Origin: an uncultured Pelagibacteraceae bacterium
Lineage (GTDB): Bacteria > Pseudomonadota > Alphaproteobacteria > Pelagibacterales > Pelagibacteraceae
DNA length: 64,000 nt
NCBI GenBank assembly: GCA_902516425.1
Contig: CABXYE010000001.1
Coordinates: 59,845-123,844, forward strand
Direction: 5' to 3'
This document shows positions 1 to 8,095 of this stretch, one piece after another. A program made the translations under genes and the position numbers. The notes under the pieces are model-generated. The model was not told the DNA's origin and made no database searches. It saw only the letters and a list, made by a program, of their open reading frames with translations. How positions within the stretch are numbered: position 1 is the stretch's first letter; every line of letters begins with the position of its first letter.

Positions 1-1436
1 TCGTTAGTAAGTCTGTCTGCACCAACTGTAATAGCATCAGTTCCGATTTTTTTGGCTGAGGCGATATTCGAGTCTCCTATTCTACCAACAGCAATACTTC
101 CCTCACTCCAATAAAAAATATCCTTTTTTTTATCCTCTTTCTTTTTCTTAGTAGTAGAAGTTTTTACTGCTTTAGTTAAAGAATTAAGAATTTGATTGTT
201 AAAATTTAAATCAATATTTAGATTTGTAAAATTTTGATTATCTTTATTTCTTCTAATCCATTTTAAACGATTTAAAGCAGTATCAGTTGAATGATCTATA
301 GTTCTTTTAGCAATTTCGATTTGGGCTTCCATCATTGCAGTTCTATCTTTGTTATCTGTAATGAGAGGACATTTGCCTGAAATGATATTGAAAGGACAAA
401 CTAAATCATATTCATAAACTTCATCCTTACTATTTTGATCTCTATCACTTCCTATATATACTTTCAGTCCAGACCCACTAAACGCAGCTGCTCTTGTTTG
501 TGTGTTTGCTTCAGACATTTCATTGCCTGTTCCACCAAGAATCCTACTGCCATCAATTGTAAATGAAGATGTGTCAAAACCTTTTGACAGACTAACTTGT
601 AGAACTCTTTTAATTCCACCGTGAGCATGACTTGTTATAATTAGTCTTTTTCCGTTAGGACTAAATCTCATCCCAGCGGGATTAGTTACACCATTTTGAG
701 TTTCCGTTCCTATTTCAATTCCAGCAGAAGTGACGATTGATAATGTTGAGACATCATATGGAGTGGAAAGGTTAAATTCATACAGCCTGCCGTTTACAGT
801 ACCACTTGCAGTATCCATAAAAAGTAAAAATAATTTAGAGCCGTCATTATTAATTTCAATAGACTGTAATCTATGTTTATCTAAATTATTTAGTACATCT
901 GACGCATTTCGAGTGTAACCAAAATCTCCAGCATTACTTCCAATTGTGAATACTGCATTATCTAAATTTTCAGTTTCTGAGACTAATAAACAACTTGAAA
1001 TATCGTATGGTGAAGTCAAATCGAATCCATAAACTTTATCACCATCTTGATCAGCACTATTTACTCGTCTTGAAACTACGAATAATCTCATTCCATCACT
1101 ACTGATATCTAAGTCATATATTGTATTTCCATCAGTACCTACCATTTCACATCTTTTACTATCGCCAGTGTAGACTTTAGTGGAAATATCATATGGTATA
1201 GTTAAATTATACTCATTTATAAAATGAACAGATGAATTATCAAATCTATTAGCGTAACTTATGAACATTTTTGTTCCATCATTATTAAATTCAATACCAG
1301 CTATAAGGCCAGATGATCCCTCAGTATCATAATCATGAACTTCAGCTTTTTGGTTAAAGGTCATCATAGCTCCAAATGAATTAGAGATAGGAAATATAAA
1401 TAATAAAATTAGAATAAATCTTTTAATAAATTTCAT
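1..1436 (-). CDS. Secreted beta-propeller / autotransporter-barrel protein, C-terminal part cut by window start
   Basis: The frame opens with ATG at 1436 and runs off the window at base 1, so about 478 residues are visible. A hydrophobic signal peptide (MKFIKRFILILLFIFPIS) is followed by repeats carrying the core NNDGTKMF or a variant (NNDGSKLF, SPNGKRLI), the blade signature of a WD40/YVTN-like beta-propeller. Near residues 445-478 comes a segment with GSIAVGRIGD and IGTDAITVGADRLTN, which matches the first strands of an autotransporter-type barrel in the neighbouring gene. It is a paralogue of the 733-residue protein just upstream on the same strand. The two are separated by only four bases, so they are a tandem duplication and probably cotranscribed. 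Surface exposure of the propeller is inferred from the architecture. Ligand unknown. Confidence 0.8.
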   Translation of the reverse strand, partial: MKFIKRFILILLFIFPISNSFGAMMTFNQKAEVHDYDTEGSSGLIAGIEFNNDGTKMFISYANRFDNSSVHFINEYNLTIPYDISTKVYTGDSKRCEMVGTDGNTIYDLDISSDGMRLFVVSRRVNSADQDGDKVYGFDLTSPYDISSCLLVSETENLDNAVFTIGSNAGDFGYTRNASDVLNNLDKHRLQSIEINNDGSKLFLLFMDTASGTVNGRLYEFNLSTPYDVSTLSIVTSAGIEIGTETQNGVTNPAGMRFSPNGKRLIITSHAHGGIKRVLQVSLSKGFDTSSFTIDGSRILGGTGNEMSEANTQTRAAAFSGSGLKVYIGSDRDQNSKDEVYEYDLVCPFNIISGKCPLITDNKDRTAMMEAQIEIAKRTIDHSTDTALNRLKWIRRNKDNQNFTNLNIDLNFNNQILNSLTKAVKTSTTKKKKEDKKKDIFYWSEGSIAVGRIGDSNIASAKKIGTDAITVGADRLTN

Positions 1437-1440
1437 GAGA

Positions 1441-3642
1441 TTAAAACGTTGCTGATAATTCAATACCTGCACCATAGTCAGGAATATTACTATAAATCGC
1501 ATAATTAGATTTAATTTTCAAATTAAAATTATCATAATTTTTTAAATAACTGATCTCAGTATTATTATTTTTTAAAGGATCATAAATTACATCAAAATTA
1601 GTATTTTCATTTTTTTGTTTTCCCCATTTAAAAAGGAGAGTATCTGTGTGTGCACTATTATCTAAACTTTGAAATCGCTCATAATTTATTGCAAATGTAT
1701 AACCGCTCTTTTTAAATGATTCATAACCAATATTTCCTTTAATATTATTTGATGAATATCTTTTAATGGTGTTTTCAACTGTGACATTATCGATGTGATT
1801 TTTATAACGATGATCTATATCAGGAGTAAAATCAAACACATATTCTAAAAATCCATTTCTACTTAATCTGCTTTCATCCATATATAAAGTGTGATCAAAC
1901 TTAAAGCCAGCAGATGCATTTCCTGTTCTAAAAGTAAGTCTTTCATGTGTCTCAACATTATTTGTGGCTTTTGTTCCAAAATCAGTATATGCAGATAACT
2001 GTGTGATCCCTATTTCTGCTTTACCATAAGGAATTATGTCAAATTTATTGTAATTTTTTTCTTCTTCGTAACTTAAAGCTGTATAAATTTGTTTTCCATT
2101 TCTTTTACCAGTGTTGTTTCCCGAGACCATTTTATCCATACTTATAAAGCTTAACCCTAATAAAGCATTTAAATTTGAAGAATTACCTGGTAATTGGCTA
2201 TAAATATTAAAAGATAATGATTGAGAATTTAATTCCTCGTCAGTTCCAGATTTTATATCAACATCTTCATTACCGTATCTCATAGCAAATCCAAGAAAAT
2301 TGTCATTTTTGGTTAATTTATCCGTACCAATTGATATTCCCATGGTAGTAATTTCTTTTGGTTTTAATGAGATGGTATCACCTACTCTTCCAATTGAAAT
2401 ATCTCCATGAGTCCAGCTAGACCATTTTCTTTTATCATCTGATGATTTTTCTGTTTTTGATGATGCTTGAGTATATTTAAGATCTTTAAAAGAAGATTGT
2501 AATTTATTTGTTAAAGATGCTAAAATCGGATTGTTAATATTTAATTTTAAATTATGACTATTTAAGTTTGTTTTATTTTCATTTCTACGCAACCATTCAA
2601 ATCTTTTAAAAATTGTTGAAGTATTTTGATGAATAACATTTTTAGCTATTTCTACTTGAGCACTTACAACTGACGCAGTTTCACTTTCACAAATAACTAT
2701 TCCATAGGGACAAGTTAAATCAAATTCATAAATTATATCATCTCCATCATTATTTGAGTCTTCAGTTCCGATATAAAGCTTCATTCCATTGTTTCCAAAA
2801 GTCCAGGAATATGAAGAAATATTGTTTCCATTTCCTTTGATTGGCCATTTGCCAGCAAAATTTGCAGAACTTAATTCAAATGGATTAGATAATTTGTAAA
2901 CATACATATAATTAGTAGCACTAGTTGAATTACTTTGAGCCTCACTTATGTACAATCTTGTACCATCGTCATCAAAGGATGGTTCCATCAAATATTTGGA
3001 TACTCCAGCAGGCTCTGTATCAAGAGTATGTACTTTAGTTCCTGAAGTAGGATCGAATGGAGTGGAAAGATTAATTTGTGCTATATTAGTTGCATTTAGC
3101 GATCCATCTACAAAATACATCTTAGTTCCATCGTTATTAAATTCGACACCTTTAATATTATTTACAGAATACTTAGTTTTGTAATTAAGTTCGTCATCAG
3201 CTACAAGTGTTGAAGAAGAAATTGAAGCTACATCATATGGAGTTGTTAAATTATGAATTTGCAATGAACCATATTCACTAAAAAAGAACACTTTTGTTCC
3301 ATCATTATTAAATTCTATATCTTTGTTATCGTTATTACCTAATAAATTATCACCATGACCTTCTAAACTTATATTTAATCTGTTTGTGACATCCATAGTA
3401 CTTAGATCAAATGGTGTTGTTAAATCATAAATATGAACTTTTTTAGTACCTGCATTTCCAAGGTGATCCAATACAAACATTTTTTTTCCATTTGGAGTTA
3501 TTTGCAATGAAACTGTTGATGGCAAATTATCTGTACCAGGATCCTTTAGTTGTTTATAAACAGGCTTAACTATTTCAGCTTGTGCTGGAAGAAAAGCAAA
3601 GAAAAGAGTGAACAAAACAAAATTTATTAATTTAATACTCAT
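1441..3642 (-). CDS. Secreted beta-propeller protein with C-terminal autotransporter-type barrel
   Basis: A 733-residue protein. Residues 1-22 form a signal peptide ending PAQA. Residues about 30-320 contain at least six propeller blades with the recurring core (E)FNNDGTKMF, each followed by an (L)TTPYD or LSTPFD motif. Residues about 330-420 form a polar, probably helical linker. From about residue 430 the chain is rich in alternating beta-strand patterns, starting with ISIGRVGD and IGTDKLT and ending with LSATF. A terminal Phe is the usual outer-membrane barrel assembly signal. This is the order of a classical autotransporter (signal, passenger, translocator), with a propeller passenger in place of a beta-helix. 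The neighbouring truncated gene is a close paralogue. A secreted trypsin-like protease lies 14 bases upstream. Function unknown; adhesion or ligand capture is a guess. Confidence 0.8.
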   Translation of the reverse strand: MSIKLINFVLFTLFFAFLPAQAEIVKPVYKQLKDPGTDNLPSTVSLQITPNGKKMFVLDHLGNAGTKKVHIYDLTTPFDLSTMDVTNRLNISLEGHGDNLLGNNDNKDIEFNNDGTKVFFFSEYGSLQIHNLTTPYDVASISSSTLVADDELNYKTKYSVNNIKGVEFNNDGTKMYFVDGSLNATNIAQINLSTPFDPTSGTKVHTLDTEPAGVSKYLMEPSFDDDGTRLYISEAQSNSTSATNYMYVYKLSNPFELSSANFAGKWPIKGNGNNISSYSWTFGNNGMKLYIGTEDSNNDGDDIIYEFDLTCPYGIVICESETASVVSAQVEIAKNVIHQNTSTIFKRFEWLRRNENKTNLNSHNLKLNINNPILASLTNKLQSSFKDLKYTQASSKTEKSSDDKRKWSSWTHGDISIGRVGDTISLKPKEITTMGISIGTDKLTKNDNFLGFAMRYGNEDVDIKSGTDEELNSQSLSFNIYSQLPGNSSNLNALLGLSFISMDKMVSGNNTGKRNGKQIYTALSYEEEKNYNKFDIIPYGKAEIGITQLSAYTDFGTKATNNVETHERLTFRTGNASAGFKFDHTLYMDESRLSRNGFLEYVFDFTPDIDHRYKNHIDNVTVENTIKRYSSNNIKGNIGYESFKKSGYTFAINYERFQSLDNSAHTDTLLFKWGKQKNENTNFDVIYDPLKNNNTEISYLKNYDNFNLKIKSNYAIYSNIPDYGAGIELSATF

Positions 3643-3656
3643 TTTCTTTAAGATTA

Positions 3657-4637
3657 TTAGTTAAGAGAACATTGCTGCTGACAAACACTATCGCTATTTC
3701 TTTGTTTACAATCATTATAACAAACGAAATCGAATGCTAATTTAGGCTGACCGAAAGCAGTTTCAACAGTTTTCAGTGCAGAAATCTTATTCTCAGATGT
3801 ATAACAACCTACATAAGCTGTGGCATTTAAAATTTTTTCACCCACTTTATCTTTTGTAATTTCTTTAGGTGCTTCATTTAAATTTTTAATATTATTAGCA
3901 GATGTAAAGTTTTTTAATATTGATGATTTAATCCCAAAGTTTGTATTCTCAGGAATTGTACCATAAGATTCTAGAGCATCTTTATAATCAAGTTTTGCAA
4001 CTGCCACACCTATGACATCGCCATTGGTATTAACAATGGGACCGCCACTATTACCTGGTTGTATTGCTGCATCAATTTGAACTAGTGCATAATTATTTTG
4101 TAAACCTGCAAGTGCGCTAACAACTCCTTTAGTAACTTTAACTGATGAACTAACTGCCTTACCAAAAGGGTAACCAGCGACATATATATCATCTAAAAGT
4201 TTAGCATCTTGCGTTGCTATATCAAATTTGTCTTTAGGTTTAATGTTTGTCTCTAATAATGCTAAGTCATTCATTCTATCGTATGCAAGTATTTTTGCTT
4301 TACTGGTTTTGCCAGCATAATTAACTTGATTTATATTGCAATAATTGACGACGTGATAATTTGTAACTAAATGTCCTTCATCGGAAATAAAAAAACCTGA
4401 TCCAGAGCCAGTGAAAATATTGTTATCAAAAACTTTAACTATTTTTTTTTGTTTTGAACCACTATCTATTTCAGTTTTCGCCTTTACTTCTTTACACACA
4501 AAAGTAACATTTAGTGGATTAACTACTTGCTCAGCAATTTTTTTAGATTCGTTACAAACTTTAAGGCTATCTTTGTAAACATGCTCAACCATGTTTCCAT
4601 TTAAAAAAAGTAATAGTGCAACTACAGTTTCAACCAT
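3657..4637 (-). CDS. Trypsin-like serine protease, secreted (HtrA-like, no PDZ)
   Basis: A 326-residue protein with the S1C/HtrA-type catalytic triad in order: His95 in TNYHVV, Asp124 in RMNDLALLE and Ser197 in QPGNSGGP, preceded by the SGSGFFIS strand. The first 15 residues are hydrophobic and could be a signal peptide. The C-terminal third has no PDZ domain. It ends in a Cys-rich tail (Cys pairs in DFVCYNDCKQ and VCQQQC), suggesting disulfides in the periplasm or at the surface. This is shorter and simpler than DegP, closer to stand-alone periplasmic trypsin-like proteins. It sits between the prepilin genes and the propeller autotransporters on the same strand, so it could process or quality-control either; that link is inference. 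Confidence 0.85.
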   Translation of the reverse strand: MVETVVALLLFLNGNMVEHVYKDSLKVCNESKKIAEQVVNPLNVTFVCKEVKAKTEIDSGSKQKKIVKVFDNNIFTGSGSGFFISDEGHLVTNYHVVNYCNINQVNYAGKTSKAKILAYDRMNDLALLETNIKPKDKFDIATQDAKLLDDIYVAGYPFGKAVSSSVKVTKGVVSALAGLQNNYALVQIDAAIQPGNSGGPIVNTNGDVIGVAVAKLDYKDALESYGTIPENTNFGIKSSILKNFTSANNIKNLNEAPKEITKDKVGEKILNATAYVGCYTSENKISALKTVETAFGQPKLAFDFVCYNDCKQRNSDSVCQQQCSLN

Positions 4638-4658
4638 AAGTTTATTCTAACTATATTG

Positions 4659-5246
4659 TTATTTATGAACAACACATATTTTAGTACTTAAAACATCGTC
4701 AGATCCAGTATTTGAGAATATCCAATACTCATTTTTTAATCCAGCTTGAACTATAATTTCTCTATTACAACCATTCGTTTCGACAGTCTCTGAATACAGT
4801 CCAATTTGACCTCCGCACATTTTTTTTCCAATATGTGAAGAGTGTATAGATGTCATATCTGCCCAAGATTTTGCTAAGTCACATGTTCTATCTGAACCAA
4901 CACTTCCATAGGGATTTTTTCCTGCTACACCAATATAACCAATATGAGTTTGTAATACGTTTTCATGAAATGGTGTTTTGTTATAATCGGTAACATTTCC
5001 ACAATCTTTTTGCTGGCCACCTCCATTAGAATTTGTTTGTCTAAAGACTTTAGAGGTTGATCCATTCATTTTACACAAAGCTGCATCTGCTTTAATCCAC
5101 TCAACAACTGCTTTAAAATTTTTTTTTACTGCTGTCTTTTTTGCACTTTCAGTAACTCCTAGATAAACTTGTATGGCAATGCCAATTAATATTCCAAATA
5201 TAGCCACAACCACTAGAAGTTCTATTAATGTAAAACCTTTTTTCAT
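4659..5246 (-). CDS. Type IV prepilin-like protein
   Basis: A 195-residue protein starting MKKG/FTLIELLVVVAIF, the class III prepilin leader. It has a short basic leader, Gly at -1, Phe at +1, Glu at +5 and a hydrophobic N-terminal helix. The leader should be cut and N-methylated by the prepilin peptidase encoded at 24534-25286. The globular part carries several Cys (CKMNGS, KDCGN, RTCDLA, KKMCGG, NGCNRE, KICVVHK), consistent with disulfide-stabilised pilins. The start overlaps the stop of the upstream 231-residue gene by four bases, so the two are translationally coupled. It may be a major or minor pilin; the sequence alone does not decide. Confidence 0.85.
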   Translation of the reverse strand: MKKGFTLIELLVVVAIFGILIGIAIQVYLGVTESAKKTAVKKNFKAVVEWIKADAALCKMNGSTSKVFRQTNSNGGGQQKDCGNVTDYNKTPFHENVLQTHIGYIGVAGKNPYGSVGSDRTCDLAKSWADMTSIHSSHIGKKMCGGQIGLYSETVETNGCNREIIVQAGLKNEYWIFSNTGSDDVLSTKICVVHK

Positions 5247-5938
5247 TTTAATAATTTTTTAAACTTTTTCTTGAGTTGTTCTTTGATTTTATCCTTTATT
5301 ACTTCCTCGTCAACACCGCCTGCTGCAATTTTCTCTTTAATTTCTCTATTTGCAATTTCTATTATCTCTCTTGATAAAATATTATAATTCTTACTGCCCT
5401 TAGCATTACCTAAATTTGTAAATTTCATGTCATTTAAAACTACTTTGTGTGTAAGATTTAATTCTAATGAAGTAGCTGAAACCTGAATATTTTTGATATC
5501 AAATTGTTTAATTAAAAACTTTTTTGAATCTGGCTTTGAGGGTTGTCTATTATTATTTTCAAGTGTTCTTTTTAGTGAACTAAAATTGTTATTTGCTGTG
5601 TTATTGATGTTAGAAAAATAGTTTACATTAATACCATCTAACAAAATATTATCAATTTTTATGGTGTCTTCATAAAATGACATTGCATCTAATTGAGCAA
5701 ATGCTTTATCAACAATTAAAAGTTTGCCTGGAAAATCTCTATTACTAATCTCAATTTTCTCTAAATTAACCTCACCACTTAGATATCCAACATCAAAACT
5801 ACCAATCTCAACAACTCTTTTTAAATTATTAGATAAAATACCTTCAAAGGTCTTTTTTACTATTAAATCCCTAAATAAAATTAAAAAAATAAATGAAGTT
5901 ATGATTAAACAAATTGTGAATATTAAAATTTTTTTCAC
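5243..5938 (-). CDS. Membrane-anchored protein of unknown function, AsmA-like pattern
   Basis: A 231-residue protein with one N-terminal transmembrane or signal-anchor segment (ILIFTICLIITSFIFLILF). The rest is soluble, with repeated short amphipathic strands such as GYLSGEVNLEKIEISN and DTIKIDNILLDGINVNYF. That pattern (periplasmic strands, DxxxYLSGxVxLxxIxIxN) recalls AsmA/DUF748-type envelope proteins. The C-terminal 35 residues are strongly basic and helical. It lies inside the pilin gene run, starting just after the stop of one prepilin and overlapping the next by four bases, so it is part of the pilus operon. A role in pilus assembly or envelope passage is only suggested by position. 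I do not recognise a specific family. Confidence 0.65.
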   Translation of the reverse strand: MKKILIFTICLIITSFIFLILFRDLIVKKTFEGILSNNLKRVVEIGSFDVGYLSGEVNLEKIEISNRDFPGKLLIVDKAFAQLDAMSFYEDTIKIDNILLDGINVNYFSNINNTANNNFSSLKRTLENNNRQPSKPDSKKFLIKQFDIKNIQVSATSLELNLTHKVVLNDMKFTNLGNAKGSKNYNILSREIIEIANREIKEKIAAGGVDEEVIKDKIKEQLKKKFKKLLK

Positions 5939-5947
5939 AACTTTAAT

Positions 5948-6358
5948 TTAACAGCTATTATTTCTATTGGCTTTTAAGGTTTGATTTAACGAAATCTCAC
6001 ATCCGGTGGTAGGATTTTTAGCTGTTATTGTATAATTTGAACCACTCGCACTAATACAAAATTGAAAATCTTGCTCCGTTAAATTATCTTGTCCATCTAA
6101 TACATTTGTCACTATTTTGGCACTTGAACTAGCATTACAAGTTGATGCCCCAGTATAGTAAGACCCATAACTAGATTTGTATTCTTGAAGACCAAGGTTT
6201 ATTGTATTTAAGCTAAGTTCAGCATTTTTTTGTTTAGCACTTTTAGTGTAGCCACTATACGAAACAATACCTACAGCTGATAAAATCCCAATTAAAGCTA
6301 CTACAACTAGTAGTTCGATTAAACTAAATGCTCTTTTAAATTTATAATGAGAAACCAG
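5948..6358 (-). CDS. Prepilin-like protein with no ATG, GTG or TTG start
   Basis: A complete pilin frame reading FKRA/FSLIELLVVVALIG, then about 110 residues with Cys in STCNASS, QFCISASG and PTTGCEIS and at the last residue, ending TAA at 5948-5950. Upstream in frame the codons are ATA CCA CTG GTT TCT CAT TAT AAA TTT AAA AGA GCA, preceded by a stop, so there is no ATG, GTG or TTG. The interval given assumes the CTG at 6356-6358; ATA at 6362-6364 is the only other near-cognate. The frame overlaps the end of the preceding prepilin by 17 bases in the +1 frame, so coupled initiation at a rare codon, a +1 frameshift, a decayed start or a sequence error are all possible. The leader ends in Ala, not Gly, at -1. 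The body is intact and looks under selection. Confidence 0.6.
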   Translation of the reverse strand: MVSHYKFKRAFSLIELLVVVALIGILSAVGIVSYSGYTKSAKQKNAELSLNTINLGLQEYKSSYGSYYTGASTCNASSSAKIVTNVLDGQDNLTEQDFQFCISASGSNYTITAKNPTTGCEISLNQTLKANRNNSC

Positions 6359-6806
6359 TGGTATCTATTGTAGTTGTTATATTCTCAGCATCCGCAGTTT
6401 TCTCATTAGCTGTTGTAGGACATGTAGAATTATTTTTCTTAGCAGCACATGTAACAATGGAAGTCCCTGATACTTGGACTTGTCCTTGTGTTGGAGTGCC
6501 ACTCACAAAAGGGCTTCCTCCATGGGGATTTTTATTAGTTTTATTTAACTCACCAGTTATATCCGCAACTGTTAAGGAAGCACATGTTTTGCCTGCTATA
6601 GCAAACGGTATATGGTTTGTTCTATCTAATTCACATTGTTTTGACTCTGCTGATATAATTTTAACAGCATTAGCATGCATAGATTTTGTAGCGTTCAGGT
6701 TTGCAGATTGAGTATAACCAGAATATGCTGTTACACCAACCGCAGCAAGAATACCGATAATTGCTACGACAACAAGTAACTCGATTAGTGTAAAGCCTTT
6801 ATTCAT
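6342..6806 (-). CDS. Type IV prepilin, probably the major pilin
   Basis: A 154-residue prepilin, MNKG/FTLIELLVVVAIIGILAAV, with Gly at -1, Phe at +1 and Glu at +5. The mature chain begins with the usual hydrophobic helix and SGYTQSAN motif, followed by a small globular domain with four Cys (KQCELDR, KTCASL, VTCAAKK, STCPTT), likely two disulfides. It is the pilin next to pilC and follows a 55-base gap that contains a TTGACA-like box. This placement matches the mshA position after mshE-mshG in MSHA loci, which favours the major pilin, though abundance cannot be read from sequence. Its last codons overlap the start region of the unusual downstream prepilin frame. Confidence 0.85.
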   Translation of the reverse strand: MNKGFTLIELLVVVAIIGILAAVGVTAYSGYTQSANLNATKSMHANAVKIISAESKQCELDRTNHIPFAIAGKTCASLTVADITGELNKTNKNPHGGSPFVSGTPTQGQVQVSGTSIVTCAAKKNNSTCPTTANEKTADAENITTTIDTTGFSL

Positions 6807-6816
6807 CGTTAATGAC

Positions 6817-6843
6817 TATTTAATAAATTTGTTATTTTGTCAA
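6817..6843 (-). promoter_or_regulatory. Possible promoter before the main prepilin gene
   Basis: On the minus strand TTGACA (6843-6838) is followed after 15 bases by TAAATA (6822-6817). The spacing is short and the implied start point lies only a few bases before the ATG at 6806, with no clear Shine-Dalgarno sequence. A separate promoter for the major pilin would make sense, since it must be made in excess over the machinery genes upstream. The match is weak. Confidence 0.3.
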
Positions 6844-6861
6844 CCATATAAATTTCATAAC

Positions 6862-8094
6862 TTATTGCCCCATAATTGCACCAACATTGAATATTGGAGA
6901 ATATAAAGCAAGCATAAGACCACCAATAGTTAACCCCATAAATACGATCATAATGGGCTCAATCAAACTAGATAAATTTCTTACAGCAGTATCAAACTCT
7001 TCTTCATAGTACTGAGCAACTGATGCAAACATTGAGTCTAAACTTCCAGTTTGTTCACCTACAGATATCAATTGACTAAACGTAGGAGGAAATATTTTTT
7101 CCTTTGAAAATAAAGCTGTTAGAGTTTCTCCTGAAAAAACTCCTTTTTTTATGTTTTCTAAAGCCTCTGTCACTATAGTATTTGTACTTACAGATTTAGC
7201 AATATCTAAACTTTCAAGTATATCAACCCCCGCTTGGTTAAGATTACCCATTACTAATGAAATTCTAGCTAACAAAGATTTTCTTATCAAATCTCCAAAT
7301 ACAGGAATTTTAAAAGTAAAAGCATGCCAAGCTTTTCTAAATTGATAGCTTCTTTGTAAACCAACTTTAAATAAAACTATTGTAACAATTGTTATGACCA
7401 AGCTCATAAAGCCACCCGTTCCACTCAAAAAAGCACTTGCACTCATAATTGCAGCGGTAGCTCCTGGTATCTCAACACCCATCCCCTCATACATTTCAGT
7501 GAAAATTGGAACAACTTTTATTAACATAAAAATTGTAACACTAAGTGCAACTGTTAATAAAACACTTGGATAAAATAAAGCACTCTTTATCTGGGATTTA
7601 ATCTTTTCTCTTTTTTCAAGAGACATTACTATTCTCTCTAAAAATGTATCTAGTTTTCCACTAGCTTCTCCGGCTTTAATTAGGTTAACAGTCACTGTGT
7701 CAAAAGTTTTTGGATGATTTTCAAAACATTTAGATAAAGCATTTCCTGCTTCCAGATCTTTTTTTATTTGTTCAATAATTTTTTTCATATTCGGAGAAGT
7801 GGTCTGATCAATAAGTAAATTCAGTGCATTTAAAACAGGTAGTCCCGATCTCAACATTGTAGAAAATTGTTTGCAAAAAATTAAAATTTCTTTAGCTTTT
7901 ACACCTTTACTAAAGCTAAACCCTGCAGATTTTTTTTTTTCTTTTTCTACTTTTTTCTTTTTAGCTTGTATAAGCTTAGTTATAATAACTTTTTGTTCTT
8001 TTAGCTTATATGCTGCTTCAGAATTATTAAGAGCTTCAATTTCTCCTTCGACATATTTTCCTTGAGAAATGCCTTTATATTCGAAATTAAGCAT
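6862..8094 (-). CDS. pilC: Type IV pilus inner-membrane platform protein PilC (MshG/GspF family)
   Basis: A 410-residue protein with two copies of the GspF/T2SSF domain (about residues 70-190 and 275-395). Each contains the family pattern: FCKQFSTMLRSGLPVLNALN with LIKAGEASGKLD in the first, and ISLVMGNLNQAGVDILESLD with LISVGEQTGSLD in the second. Three hydrophobic segments lie near 172-192, 222-242 and 375-400. The N-terminal 60 residues (FEYKGISQGKYVEGEIEA) match the PilC N-terminal region. It would form the membrane platform on which PilB extends and PilT retracts the fibre. It starts one base after the stop of pilB, so it is cotranscribed with it. Confidence 0.93.
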   Translation of the reverse strand: MLNFEYKGISQGKYVEGEIEALNNSEAAYKLKEQKVIITKLIQAKKKKVEKEKKKSAGFSFSKGVKAKEILIFCKQFSTMLRSGLPVLNALNLLIDQTTSPNMKKIIEQIKKDLEAGNALSKCFENHPKTFDTVTVNLIKAGEASGKLDTFLERIVMSLEKREKIKSQIKSALFYPSVLLTVALSVTIFMLIKVVPIFTEMYEGMGVEIPGATAAIMSASAFLSGTGGFMSLVITIVTIVLFKVGLQRSYQFRKAWHAFTFKIPVFGDLIRKSLLARISLVMGNLNQAGVDILESLDIAKSVSTNTIVTEALENIKKGVFSGETLTALFSKEKIFPPTFSQLISVGEQTGSLDSMFASVAQYYEEEFDTAVRNLSSLIEPIMIVFMGLTIGGLMLALYSPIFNVGAIMGQ

Positions 8095-8095
8095 A

